A stretch of DNA of 64,000 nt from Aquimarina algiphila. Its GTDB lineage: Bacteria; Bacteroidota; Bacteroidia; Flavobacteriales; Flavobacteriaceae. This document shows, piece after piece, positions 44,077 through 53,248 of the stretch. The stretch is from NCBI RefSeq assembly GCF_007489275.1, contig NZ_VLNR01000017.1:1-64000 (forward strand), written 5' to 3'. How positions within the stretch are numbered: position 1 is the stretch's first letter; each line of letters begins with the position of its first letter. The translations under genes and the position numbers were made by a program. The notes under the pieces are model-generated. The model saw nothing but the letters and a program-made list of their open reading frames with translations, was not told the origin of the DNA and searched no databases.

Positions 44077-45178
44077 TCATTCTTCATTTTTTTGCCCCAT
44101 CATCATCAGATAAGCTTTTAGAAATTGATCAATATTTCCATCCATTACGGCATCAACATTTCCTGTTTCTTCAGCTGTTCTTACGTCTTTTACAAGTTTA
44201 TAAGGGTGCATAACATAATTACGAATCTGCGATCCCCATTCTATTTTCATTTTTGAAGCTTCAATTTCATCCCGTTGTGCTCGTTGTTTTTGAAGTTCTA
44301 TTTCAAATAATTGAGATTTAAGCATTTGTAAAGCTTTTAATCTATTCTCTTGTTGGGATCTGGTGTCTGAACACGAAATCTGTATACCTGTTGGGAAATG
44401 AGTAAGTTGTACTTTGGTTTCTACTTTATTTACATTTTGCCCACCAGCACCACTGGACCTGGATGTTATGATCTCATAATCTGCAGGATTAATATCTATT
44501 TCTATACTATCATCTGCAAGTGGATATACATAAATAGAAGCAAAAGAAGTATGTCGTTTTGCATTACTGTCAAACGGAGAAATTCTCACTAATCGATGTA
44601 CACCATTTTCACCTTTAAGCCATCCAAAGGCATAATCACCATCAATTTCGAGTGTAACAGTTTTTATTCCGGCTACATCACCTCCTTGGTAGTTTAGTTC
44701 TCTAACGGTATACCCTTGTTTTTCTGCCCACATTAAATACATTCGCATAAGCATACTTGCCCAATCACAACTTTCTGTACCTCCGGCACCTGCTGTAATT
44801 TGCAATACGGCACTCATGCTGTCTCCTTCATCACTTAACATGTTTTTAAACTCTAAGCTTTCAATTTCGGATAAAGATTCTTGATAACGTTCTGTTATTT
44901 CTTCTTCTGTGGTATCTCCTTCTTTGTAAAATTCATACAAAACCTCAAGATCATCTACTAGAGAAACACCTTTTTCATAATCAGATACCCATTTTTTTTC
45001 AGCATTAAGAGCGCGCATTAATTTTTCAGCCTCCTGGGCATTGTCCCAAAAATCTGGAGCATAAGTCTTTTCCTCCTCGTTAGCTATTTCAATAAGTTTG
45101 GCATCAATGTCAAAGATACCTCCTTAACGCAACCAGGCGCTTTCTGAGATCTAATAAAGTCTCTGTTGTTATCATCAT
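44077..45178 (-). CDS. prfB: Peptide chain release factor 2, with programmed +1 frameshift
   Basis: The RF2 gene is read in two frames. A 22-codon leader from ATG 45178 ([20 protein letters not shown]) ends at an in-frame TGA at 45110-45112. A +1 shift at CTT-TGA-C continues as [15 protein letters not shown] for 344 more residues, 366 in all, the normal RF2 length. AGGAGG (45119-45124), just before the shift site, is the usual stimulator. The GGQ motif ([12 protein letters not shown]) and SPF ([10 protein letters not shown]) are intact. RF2 releases peptides at UGA and UAA, so low RF2 favours the shift: autoregulation. Confidence 0.96.
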
Positions 45179-45193
45179 CTAATTAATTTTTGA

Positions 45194-45201
45194 CAAAAAT
45201 A
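45194..45201 (-). promoter_or_regulatory. -7 box of prfB
   Basis: TATTTTTG on the minus strand fits TAnnTTTG, 16 bases before the first ATG (45178). No -33 box is clear, and the short leader makes this tentative. Confidence 0.3.
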
Positions 45202-45287
45202 GGATTTAACAGTTCAGTAAGAAATAATTTTTATGTTATTTTATAGTTTTAGAAATTTTATAAACTTTTCTACACAAATCATACGCT

Positions 45288-47705
45288 ATGAAACTTTATT
45301 TTGTTTGTTTGTTTTTTCTAATAGGAAATGTTATTTCTGCTCAATTTCTTGAAGAAAAGAAAAATTTAAAATCTTATGATGGTTATTTTAAGTTTCATTA
45401 CAATGAAGAAAAAGATGAGATTTATCTCGAGGTAGATAAGCTTGAGTCTGAATTTTTATATGTCCATTCTTTGGCTACTGGTTTGGGTTCAAATGATATT
45501 GGGTTAGATAGAGGCCAAATTGGAGATGGAGTAGTGGTAAAATTTCAAAAAGCAGGAAATAAATTATTATTAGTTCAGCCTAATCAACAATATCGAGCTA
45601 TTACCAATAATGCGTTGGAGAAAAGAAGTGTAGAGCAGGCATTTGCCAAATCAGTTTTATTTGGTTTTCCTATTAAGGAGGAGAAAGCGGGAAAGTATAT
45701 AGTGGATCTTACGCCTTTCTTATTACAGGATACTCATGGTATAATAGGATGGTTAAAAGCTCAAAAAGAAGGTGCTTACAGTATAGATAAGCAAAAAAGC
45801 GCTTTAAGTCTCGAAAGAACTAAAGCTTTTCCTAAAAATGTAGAATTTGAGGCTTTACTTACATATAAAGGAGTTTCTACTGGTCGTAATGTTAGATCCG
45901 TAGCGCCTAATTCAAAATACCTTACTGTTATTCAGCATCATTCATTTGTAGAATTACCAGATGATGGATATAAGAAAAGAAAATTTGACCCCAGAAGTGG
46001 TTCTATATTTATATCCTATATGGATTATGCTACTCCTGTACATAAACCAATTACTAAGCGATATAGTATTCGTCATCGGTTAGAGAAAAAGAATCCAAAG
46101 CTGGCAATGAGTGAAGCTAAAGAGCCAATTATTTATTATTTAGATCCAGGTACTCCAGAGCCAGTACGATCAGCCTTGTTAGAAGGAGCAAGGTGGTGGA
46201 ACCAAGCATATGAAGCTATTGGTTTTAAAGATGCATTTCAGGTAAAGATGTTGCCTGCAGATGCAGATCCAATGGATTTACGATACAATGTTATTCAATG
46301 GGTACATCGGTCAACAAGAGGATGGAGTTATGGAGCTAGTGTAGTAGATCCTAGAACAGGAGAAATCCTTAAAGGGCATGTAAGCCTGGGAAGTTTAAGA
46401 ATCAGACAGGATTTTTTAATTGCACAAGCTTTGTTAAATAAACCTTTTGCTACTGGTGATGATAATTATAAGCCTATGTTAGAAATGGCTTTAGCTCGTA
46501 TTCGACAATTATCGGCTCACGAAGTAGGGCATACTATTGGATTTGCTCATAATTTTGCAGCAAGTACAAATGGAAGGGCCTCAGTAATGGATTATCCTCA
46601 TCCAACAATTACCCTTAAAAACAATGAGGTAGATTTATCGGATGCGTATGATATAAATATAGGCGAATGGGATAAAGTAACCGTAGCATATAGTTACTCA
46701 GAATTTGCAGAAGGAGTGAATGAAGACGAGGCACTTAGGGCTATTTTGGATAAAGCGTATTCATCTGGGCTTAGGTTTATATCTGATAGTGATGCAAGAC
46801 CACAAGGAGGTGCACATGAACTGGCACATTTATGGGATAATGGTAAGAGTGCTACAGATGAATTGAAAAATGTATTAAAAATTAGAGAGGTTGCTATGAA
46901 AACTTTTTCTACTGATAATATTCGTAGTAATGAACCTTATTCTGTTTTGGAAGATGTTTTTGTGCCACTTTATTTCTTGCATAGGTATCAAACTGAGGCC
47001 GCTATAAAGCTTATCGGGGGTTTGAATTATAATTATGCTGTTAAAGACGATCAACAAACCATTGTTGAGACAGTTAGTCCTAAAAAACAAAAGGAAGCAT
47101 TGATAGAAGTCCTACAGACTCTAACCCCACAAAAACTTGCTATTCCAGAAGATAAACTAAAATTGTTCCCTCCAAGAGCTTTTGGTTATTATCGCACCAG
47201 AGAGTCTTTCAAAGGAAAAACAGGAGTAGGTTTTGATGCTCTTAGTGTAGCTTCAACGGCAAGCGATATGAGTCTTTCTCTTTTGTTACATCCAGAAAGG
47301 ACTTCGAGATTAGTACAGCAAAAGAGTTTAGATCAAGATCAATTGGGCCTTTCTGAAACATTGGATCAATTAATAGCATTATCTTTTAAAACTAAAGTAA
47401 AAAATAGTTATCATAAAGAAATTCAAGAAGTGATTAAAGCGAATGTTTTAAAACATCTTATGAATCTTAGTGTTGACAAAAAAGCTTACACTCAGGTGAA
47501 TGCTATAGCTTATGGGAAACTTATAGACTTAACAATTCTTCTAAAAAATACACCAGCGAATTCAACTTATAAAGTGTACGATAGTTATTATCTAAATCAA
47601 ATCAACAGGTTTTTGCAGAATCCCGAAAAATTTAAAGTTTTACCATCTCCAAAAATTCCGGATGGTTCCCCTATTGGAAGTTATAAATGTAGTATACAAC
47701 CGTAA
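45288..47705 (+). CDS. Zinc-dependent metalloprotease, DUF5117/DUF5118 type
   Basis: An 805-residue exported protease with a signal peptide (YFVCLFFLIGNVISA). The N-terminal DUF5118/5117-like region has SGSIFISYMDY, and the M10-like catalytic part has AHEVGHTIGFAHNFAAS near residue 410, a HExxHxxGxxH zinc site. The Met-turn is ASVMDYPHP. It is likely a periplasmic or surface endopeptidase of the type common in Bacteroidetes. It is followed by the LanC-like gene after 101 bases on the same strand; no terminator is seen, so co-transcription is possible. Confidence 0.9.
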   Translation: MKLYFVCLFFLIGNVISAQFLEEKKNLKSYDGYFKFHYNEEKDEIYLEVDKLESEFLYVHSLATGLGSNDIGLDRGQIGDGVVVKFQKAGNKLLLVQPNQQYRAITNNALEKRSVEQAFAKSVLFGFPIKEEKAGKYIVDLTPFLLQDTHGIIGWLKAQKEGAYSIDKQKSALSLERTKAFPKNVEFEALLTYKGVSTGRNVRSVAPNSKYLTVIQHHSFVELPDDGYKKRKFDPRSGSIFISYMDYATPVHKPITKRYSIRHRLEKKNPKLAMSEAKEPIIYYLDPGTPEPVRSALLEGARWWNQAYEAIGFKDAFQVKMLPADADPMDLRYNVIQWVHRSTRGWSYGASVVDPRTGEILKGHVSLGSLRIRQDFLIAQALLNKPFATGDDNYKPMLEMALARIRQLSAHEVGHTIGFAHNFAASTNGRASVMDYPHPTITLKNNEVDLSDAYDINIGEWDKVTVAYSYSEFAEGVNEDEALRAILDKAYSSGLRFISDSDARPQGGAHELAHLWDNGKSATDELKNVLKIREVAMKTFSTDNIRSNEPYSVLEDVFVPLYFLHRYQTEAAIKLIGGLNYNYAVKDDQQTIVETVSPKKQKEALIEVLQTLTPQKLAIPEDKLKLFPPRAFGYYRTRESFKGKTGVGFDALSVASTASDMSLSLLLHPERTSRLVQQKSLDQDQLGLSETLDQLIALSFKTKVKNSYHKEIQEVIKANVLKHLMNLSVDKKAYTQVNAIAYGKLIDLTILLKNTPANSTYKVYDSYYLNQINRFLQNPEKFKVLPSPKIPDGSPIGSYKCSIQP

Positions 47706-47806
47706 AATAAAGTAGAGAATTAATATTCAAATTCATCTTATAGAAAGAATTAGTTTCATAGGTTTGTTCTAATGACGAATTGACTTTCTTAAATAAATAA
47801 TGCTCC

Positions 47807-49030
47807 ATGAATATAGAAAAGGATTTTAAAAAAAAATTGAAAGAAATTAGTGATATTTTAGATGATAAAACTTTTGAAAACAAAGAAGTAGGAGTATTGT
47901 CAGGTGTCTCAGGTATAGCATTGTTCCAATTTTATTATGCTAAGTTTTTGGATGATGATACACATGCAGATAAAGGTGCTGATATAATAACAAAAGCGGT
48001 AGAACTTATTAATGAGGGATTTACTTACCCAACCTTTTGTACAGGTATCGCTGGAGCATGTTGGGTATTAGAAATTCTTAAAGAAGAGGAGTTTGTAGAA
48101 CTTGAAGATGATTTTCTGTCATCTGACCTAGATGAATACCTGTTATCAGCTATGAGAGCTGATATAGAAACAGAAAACTTTGATTTTTTACATGGGGCGA
48201 TGGGATATGGGTTTTATTTTTTAAAACGGTATCAAAACACTACTTCTTTGGTATTGAAAGAAGGATATAAAGAATACCTTGATGAGTTAATAAATGCATT
48301 CAAAAAAACAGCAAAAAAGAATGACCGTGGAGTTTGGTGGGAATCTATTTTAAAAAAAGAAGATAACCTTAGGGGGTGTAACCTGAGTTTATCTCACGGA
48401 ATATCAAGTACGATTAATTTTTTGTCCAGGATAGCAGAGCATGAAGAGTTTTATGACGATGTTAATGAGGTATTAACTCAAACAGTGAAGTTTATATTGA
48501 GTTATAAGAATCGGGATATTGCAGAGAGTTCACAATTTCCTAGCTGGATAGTTGAAGAAAAAGAAAATAATGTAAATTATTATTCGAGATTAGCGTGGTG
48601 TTATGGTGATTTAGGAGTAGGAATATCTCTTTTACATGCAGGAGAAACTCTAAAAGATGAAGAGCTTAAAAATGAAGCGATTGCTATATTAAAACATTCC
48701 ACCAAAAGAAGGGATATAAAAGAAGCAGGAGTTATGGATGCTGGATTATGTCATGGAGCATATGGTATACTTCATATATATAATTACTTATATAGAAAAA
48801 CCAAAGAAATAATATTTAAAGAAACTGCTGACCACTGGGCTGAGCAAGCACTTATTATGGGAACTCATGAAAAAGGATATGCGGGATATATGGTTTGGCG
48901 AGGTTCTGATGAAGAGAAATGGAAAAATGAAGAGAGTTTGTTGGAAGGAATTGCGGGTATAGGATTGTCTATTATATCCTATTTAGCACCTTTTGATACC
49001 AAATGGGATGAATGTCTTTTAATTAGTTAG
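47807..49030 (+). CDS. Orphan LanC-like cyclase
   Basis: A 407-residue LanC-fold protein: repeated helical hairpins with glycine motifs (GVSGIAL, CTGIAGACW, HGAMGYGF, SHGISST, GDLGVGIS, GIAGIGLS). The zinc ligands C265 (WCYGD), C315 and H316 (CHGAYG) are all present and closely spaced as in NisC. Classical LanC adds cysteine thiols to dehydroalanine or dehydrobutyrine to make lanthionine rings. No LanB/LanM dehydratase or precursor is nearby; the closest candidate peptide gene is at 55893. It lacks a signal peptide, so it acts in the cytosol. Confidence 0.88.
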   Translation: MNIEKDFKKKLKEISDILDDKTFENKEVGVLSGVSGIALFQFYYAKFLDDDTHADKGADIITKAVELINEGFTYPTFCTGIAGACWVLEILKEEEFVELEDDFLSSDLDEYLLSAMRADIETENFDFLHGAMGYGFYFLKRYQNTTSLVLKEGYKEYLDELINAFKKTAKKNDRGVWWESILKKEDNLRGCNLSLSHGISSTINFLSRIAEHEEFYDDVNEVLTQTVKFILSYKNRDIAESSQFPSWIVEEKENNVNYYSRLAWCYGDLGVGISLLHAGETLKDEELKNEAIAILKHSTKRRDIKEAGVMDAGLCHGAYGILHIYNYLYRKTKEIIFKETADHWAEQALIMGTHEKGYAGYMVWRGSDEEKWKNEESLLEGIAGIGLSIISYLAPFDTKWDECLLIS

Positions 49031-49100
49031 ATACAGATTCACTGCAACTTTTAAGAAATTAAATTTTGTATTTGTATGATTCATTTAAAACTTTATAACA

Positions 49101-50147
49101 ATGAAAATAGATCTTAGAAGCGATACGGTTACCAAGCCAACTCCAGAAATGCTAAACGCTATGATGGAAGCAGAAGTAGGAGATGATGTGTATAAAGAAG
49201 ATCCTACTGTAAATGCTTTAGAAGAAAAAATAGCACATATGTTTGGTAAAGACATGGCTTTGTTCTTTCCTTCTGGAAGCATGGCAAATCAAGCTGCTAT
49301 CAAATTACATACTCAACCGGGAGAGCAGCTAATTGCTGATAAATATGCGCACGTCTATAATTATGAAGGAGGAGGAGTATCTTTTAATAGCGGAGTTTCT
49401 TGTAAATTGTTGGATGGTCATAGAGGTATGATTACAGCTGCTCAAGTTGAGGAAGCTATCAACCCTCCTGATTTTTATCATAGTCCGTTAACAAGTTTGG
49501 TATGCATAGAAAATACGACAAATAAAGGAGGAGGAGCTTGTTATGATTTTGAGGATATTAAAAAAATTAAACAAGTTTGTGATCAACATAATCTGGGATA
49601 TCATTTGGATGGAGCAAGATTATGGAATGCCCTTGTAGCCAAAGGAGAAAGTGCTAAGCAATATGGAGATATTTTTGATACTATTTCTGTTTGTTTAAGT
49701 AAAGGGCTAGGAGCGCCTATAGGCTCTGTGTTGATTGGGGATGCTGCAATTATGGAAAAAGCTATTAGAGTAAGGAAAGTTTTAGGAGGTGGGATGCGTC
49801 AAGTTGGATACCTGGCGGCTGCAGGATTGTATGCTGTAGAGAATCATATTGACAGACTTGCTGAAGACCATAAAAGAGCTAGAGAAATAGGAGAAGTTTT
49901 AGAAAAATTATCAATTGTAAAACAAGTAGAATCTATAGATACAAATATTATCATATTTACTATTGATGGTAAAGAGGAGGATTTTATTGCACAAATGGCA
50001 TTAAAAAACATTCATTTTTATGGTATGGGGCAAGGTAAGTTGAGATTTGTAACCCACTTGGGCTATACACAACAAATGCACGAATATTTTCTCGAGATGT
50101 TATCATCGGTATCAGCGCAAAAAGATAAAGCTGTTCATGGTATTTGA
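49101..50147 (+). CDS. ltaE: Low-specificity L-threonine aldolase
   Basis: A 348-residue fold-type I PLP enzyme. It cleaves L-threonine (and allo-threonine) to glycine and acetaldehyde. It begins DLRSDTVTKPTPEML, has YAHVYNYEGGG and HLDGARLWNA, and the PLP lysine is K201 in CLSKGLGAPIGS. The length fits the family. It is 70 bases after the LanC-like gene, with no clear link in function. The stop codon lies in the loop of the terminator at 50127. Confidence 0.92.
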   Translation: MKIDLRSDTVTKPTPEMLNAMMEAEVGDDVYKEDPTVNALEEKIAHMFGKDMALFFPSGSMANQAAIKLHTQPGEQLIADKYAHVYNYEGGGVSFNSGVSCKLLDGHRGMITAAQVEEAINPPDFYHSPLTSLVCIENTTNKGGGACYDFEDIKKIKQVCDQHNLGYHLDGARLWNALVAKGESAKQYGDIFDTISVCLSKGLGAPIGSVLIGDAAIMEKAIRVRKVLGGGMRQVGYLAAAGLYAVENHIDRLAEDHKRAREIGEVLEKLSIVKQVESIDTNIIIFTIDGKEEDFIAQMALKNIHFYGMGQGKLRFVTHLGYTQQMHEYFLEMLSSVSAQKDKAVHGI

Positions 50148-50158
50148 ACAGCTTTTAT
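50127..50158 (+). terminator. Terminator overlapping the ltaE stop
   Basis: AAAGCTGTTCA (50127-50137) pairs with TGAACAGCTTT (50145-50155), then T-rich sequence. The stop TGA (50145-50147) is part of the descending stem. It also can end the YegP gene on the other strand. Confidence 0.75.
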
Positions 50159-50176
50159 TATTAACACTTAGTAAAA

Positions 50177-50497
50177 TTAAATTTCTTTAATATCTGCTCC
50201 AGAAGAGTTTTCTTTAACAGAATTAATACCATTTTCCATACCTGACTCAGAAGAGTACATCTGACTGCTCCCAATAATCTGACCGTTTCCTGCCTTAAGA
50301 TTAAAATAGAATTTTCCATTTTTTGCAGTTTTACGCTCATATCTACCATCTTCTGAAGCGTTCTTTTTAACAGAAGCAATTCCATTTTCTGCAGCAGCTT
50401 TACTATTGTAAACTTCACTGCTTAAGATAACTTGCCCGTTTTTTGCTTTTAAAGTAAAATGATAGCTAGACCCTTCCTTATTTTTGAGTTCAAACAT
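50177..50497 (-). CDS. YegP/DUF1508 family protein
   Basis: A 106-residue protein made of two tandem DUF1508 repeats: FTLKAKNGQVILSSEVYNSK with ENGIASVKKNAS, and FNLKAGNGQIIGSSQMYSS with ENGINSVKENS. The fold is a two-unit alpha/beta pair. Biochemical function is unknown. The length matches YegP (about 110). It stands alone. Confidence 0.92.
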   Translation of the reverse strand: MFELKNKEGSSYHFTLKAKNGQVILSSEVYNSKAAAENGIASVKKNASEDGRYERKTAKNGKFYFNLKAGNGQIIGSSQMYSSESGMENGINSVKENSSGADIKEI

Positions 50498-50623
50498 ATT
50501 GTTAGATTTTTAGTTAATTTTTTAGCTTTCGTTAAAATTATATAATAAATCGCAGAAAGAAAAATATAAAAACGCCTAAGCATACTTTTTTAGAAAGTTA
50601 GATGTACTATATTTAGAATACCG

Positions 50624-50947
50624 CTATTTAAACATATCTAATCCTGGGATATTGGGCATACCTTCTTTTGCTACTGCTGCTAATTCTGTTTCATTAACTT
50701 GTGTTGCTTTAACAATTGCCTTGTTAAGTGTAAGAATTAGATAATCTTCTAATTGTTCTTTGTCGGCCAACAGCTCATCTGATATGGTAATACTTTTTAT
50801 TTCTCTGTTAGCGGTAAGTGTGATTTTAAGTAAATCATCGGTGCTGTTTTCGTCAATTAAAACAGTATCCAGCCTTTTTTTAGTTTCTTCTACTTTTTGT
50901 TGGGTTTCTTTAAGTTTTCCCATCATTCCCATCATATCTCCAAACAT
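50624..50947 (-). CDS. Nucleoid-associated protein YbaB/EbfC family
   Basis: A 107-residue YbaB-like DNA-binding protein. It has an N-terminal coiled helix ([19 protein letters not shown]), a three-stranded sheet ([17 protein letters not shown]) and a C-terminal helix ([14 protein letters not shown]). It forms tweezer dimers on DNA. Its gene is often beside dnaX/recR in other phyla, but here it stands alone. A -7 box (TAATTTTG, 50982-50975) precedes it. Confidence 0.9.
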   Translation of the reverse strand: MFGDMMGMMGKLKETQQKVEETKKRLDTVLIDENSTDDLLKITLTANREIKSITISDELLADKEQLEDYLILTLNKAIVKATQVNETELAAVAKEGMPNIPGLDMFK

Positions 50948-50974
50948 GTATATTTATTTTGAAATTTATAATTG

Positions 50975-50982
50975 CAAAATTA
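50975..50982 (-). promoter_or_regulatory. -7 box of the YbaB gene
   Basis: TAATTTTG on the minus strand matches TAnnTTTG and lies 27 bases before the ATG at 50947. Confidence 0.4.
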
Positions 50983-51016
50983 GTATTTTGGTTGTTAATA
51001 AACTAGCAAGATTATT

Positions 51017-51073
51017 ATGAAAACTCGGTACCATATATTCTTAATATCACTTATTTTTGCTCATTCGTGTTAA
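51017..51073 (+). pseudogene. Cut-off lipoprotein signal peptide of the S9 peptidase
   Basis: A frame starting at ATG 51017 reads MKTRYHIFLISLIFAHSC and then TAA at 51071-51073. It is in phase with the peptidase start at 51083 and ends exactly at a lipobox-like Cys. Homologues I recall from Flavobacteria begin with a lipoprotein signal. One base change in a codon after Cys18 would explain it. Confidence 0.6.
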
Positions 51074-51082
51074 AACAATATT

Positions 51083-53161
51083 ATGCCGACATCTGAGACT
51101 AAAATTCAGCCACCTATTGCCGCCAAAAAGCCAACTAAACTCGAAAAACATGGAGATGTTCGTGTTGATAATTATTTTTGGTTGAATGATAGGGAGAATT
51201 CAGAGGTAATAGATTATCTCAAAAAAGAGAATGATTATAATGATAAAATGATGGCTCATACCAAAAAGTTTCAAGAGAATCTTTTTGAAGAAATGAAAAG
51301 TCGTATCAAGGAAGATGATTCTTCGGTTCCCTATAAGCTCAATGGGTATTGGTATTTAACACGATATGAAAAAGGGAAGGATTATCCTATATATTCCAGA
51401 AAAAAAGAAACCTTAGAAGCACAAGAAGAAATTCTATTTGATTGTAACAAAGAGGCAGAAGGTCATAGTTATTTTAGATTAGTAGGGCTTAGCATAAGTC
51501 CAGATAATAAATTAGCTGCTTATGGTGTGGATACCGTAAGTCGGAGAAAGTATACAATACGTATTAAAAATTTAGAAACTGGAGAAATATATCCTGAGAC
51601 TATTGAAACCACAACAGGAGGAAGTACTTGGGCGGCCGATAGTAAAACTTTGTTTTATACAAAAAAAGATGAAGAGACGTTAAGGTCTGATAGAATATAC
51701 AGACATGTTTTAGGAACTTCGGTTACAGAGGATGTAGAGGTTTTTAACGAGATAGATGATACATTTTCTACATTTGTGTATAAAACCAAATCTCGTAAGT
51801 ATCTTGTCATTGGTTCTAGTAGTACACTTACTTCAGAATATAGAATCTTAAGAGCTGATAATCCTACAGGAGAATTTCAGATTTTTCAACCTAGAATTAG
51901 AGGTGTAGAATATGGTATAGCTCATTATAATACCGATTTTTATGTTTTGACTAATGCAGACAAAGCAACTAATTTTAAATTGATGAAAGTTTCAGAAGAA
52001 AATACAATCAAAGAAAATTGGAAAGATCTTATACCACATAGAGACAGTGTTTTATTAGAAGATGTTGAAATATTTAAGGATTATCTAGTTATTAGTGAGC
52101 GAGATAACGGACTTAATAAAATTAATATTAAAAGATGGGATGGTACAGCAGATTATTATCTCCCTTTTGATAATGAAACATATACTGCTTATGTAAGTAC
52201 TAATCCTGATTTTGATACCAAAACCCTTAGGTATTCTTATAATTCTCTTACTACTCCTAATTCTGTTATAGATTTTAATATGGAAACTAAGGAAAAGGAA
52301 GTTAAAAAGGAACAAGAGGTACTAGGAGGTAAGTTTGATAAAAATGATTATACGTCTGAAAGAGTTTGGGCTACCGCACAAGATGGTACATTGGTTCCAA
52401 TGTCTTTAGTATATAGAAAAGGAATTAAAAAAGATAGTAATAATCCTGTATTGCAATATGGATATGGTTCATATGGATCCACTATAGATCCATATTTTTC
52501 TACAGTACGATTAAGCTTATTAGATAGAGGATTTATTTATGCAATAGCACATATAAGAGGAAGCGAATATTTAGGGAGATCTTGGTATGATGATGGTAAA
52601 TTATTAAAAAAGAAAAATACTTTTACAGATTTTATCGATTGCTCAAAATTTTTAATAGAACAAGAATATACTTCTGCACATCATTTGTATGCTATGGGAG
52701 GATCAGCCGGTGGGTTATTAATGGGAGCAATTGTAAATATGGCTCCTGAATTATATAACGGAGTGGTAGCATCTGTGCCTTTTGTTGATGTTGTAAGTAC
52801 AATGCTAGATGATAGTATTCCTCTTACCACTGGAGAATATGATGAGTGGGGTAATCCTAATGAAGAAGAATATTATACTTATATGAAATCGTACTCTCCT
52901 TATGATAATGTAGCAGTTGAGGCAGTACAAAAATATCCAAATATGTTGGTAACAACAGGGTTACATGATTCACAGGTGCAATATTGGGAACCAGCAAAAT
53001 GGGTGGCCAAATTAAGAGAATTAAAAGTAGATGATAATTTGTTATTACTACATACTAATATGGAAGCTGGTCACGGAGGAGCTTCTGGCAGATTCGAAGC
53101 GCTTAAGGAAGTAGCAGAGGAATATGCATTTTTATTAGATTTAGAAAGTATAAAAGAGTAA
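51083..53161 (+). CDS. S9 family oligopeptidase (oligopeptidase B-like)
   Basis: A 692-residue prolyl-oligopeptidase-family serine peptidase. The N-terminal beta-propeller begins HGDVRVDNYFWLND. The C-terminal alpha/beta-hydrolase domain has the nucleophile S541 in MGGSAGGLLMG and the catalytic His in HTNMEAGHGGASGR; Asp is probably in VTTGLHDSQVQYWEP. It cleaves short peptides after basic residues if it follows OpdB. As read from ATG 51083 it has no export signal and would be cytosolic, but an in-frame signal peptide lies just upstream, cut by a stop. Confidence 0.9.
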   Translation: MPTSETKIQPPIAAKKPTKLEKHGDVRVDNYFWLNDRENSEVIDYLKKENDYNDKMMAHTKKFQENLFEEMKSRIKEDDSSVPYKLNGYWYLTRYEKGKDYPIYSRKKETLEAQEEILFDCNKEAEGHSYFRLVGLSISPDNKLAAYGVDTVSRRKYTIRIKNLETGEIYPETIETTTGGSTWAADSKTLFYTKKDEETLRSDRIYRHVLGTSVTEDVEVFNEIDDTFSTFVYKTKSRKYLVIGSSSTLTSEYRILRADNPTGEFQIFQPRIRGVEYGIAHYNTDFYVLTNADKATNFKLMKVSEENTIKENWKDLIPHRDSVLLEDVEIFKDYLVISERDNGLNKINIKRWDGTADYYLPFDNETYTAYVSTNPDFDTKTLRYSYNSLTTPNSVIDFNMETKEKEVKKEQEVLGGKFDKNDYTSERVWATAQDGTLVPMSLVYRKGIKKDSNNPVLQYGYGSYGSTIDPYFSTVRLSLLDRGFIYAIAHIRGSEYLGRSWYDDGKLLKKKNTFTDFIDCSKFLIEQEYTSAHHLYAMGGSAGGLLMGAIVNMAPELYNGVVASVPFVDVVSTMLDDSIPLTTGEYDEWGNPNEEEYYTYMKSYSPYDNVAVEAVQKYPNMLVTTGLHDSQVQYWEPAKWVAKLRELKVDDNLLLLHTNMEAGHGGASGRFEALKEVAEEYAFLLDLESIKE

Positions 53162-53248
53162 TTAAAAAAAATAGTGTAACTTCGTACCGTTTTTGTAGCA
53201 GATTTTGAACCCCCATTTTATTTCATACATCTGCATAAACACAACTAT

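Noticed and set aside
44077..45018. A shorter RF2 starting at the internal Met ([10 protein letters not shown])
   Set aside because: The upstream leader, TGA and AGGAGG show the standard prfB frameshift, which gives a full-length protein; the internal start would lose the first 50 residues.
50161..50418. A second minus-strand frame inside the YegP gene
   Set aside because: It is an overlapping frame of the repeat-containing YegP gene with no start context or family match.
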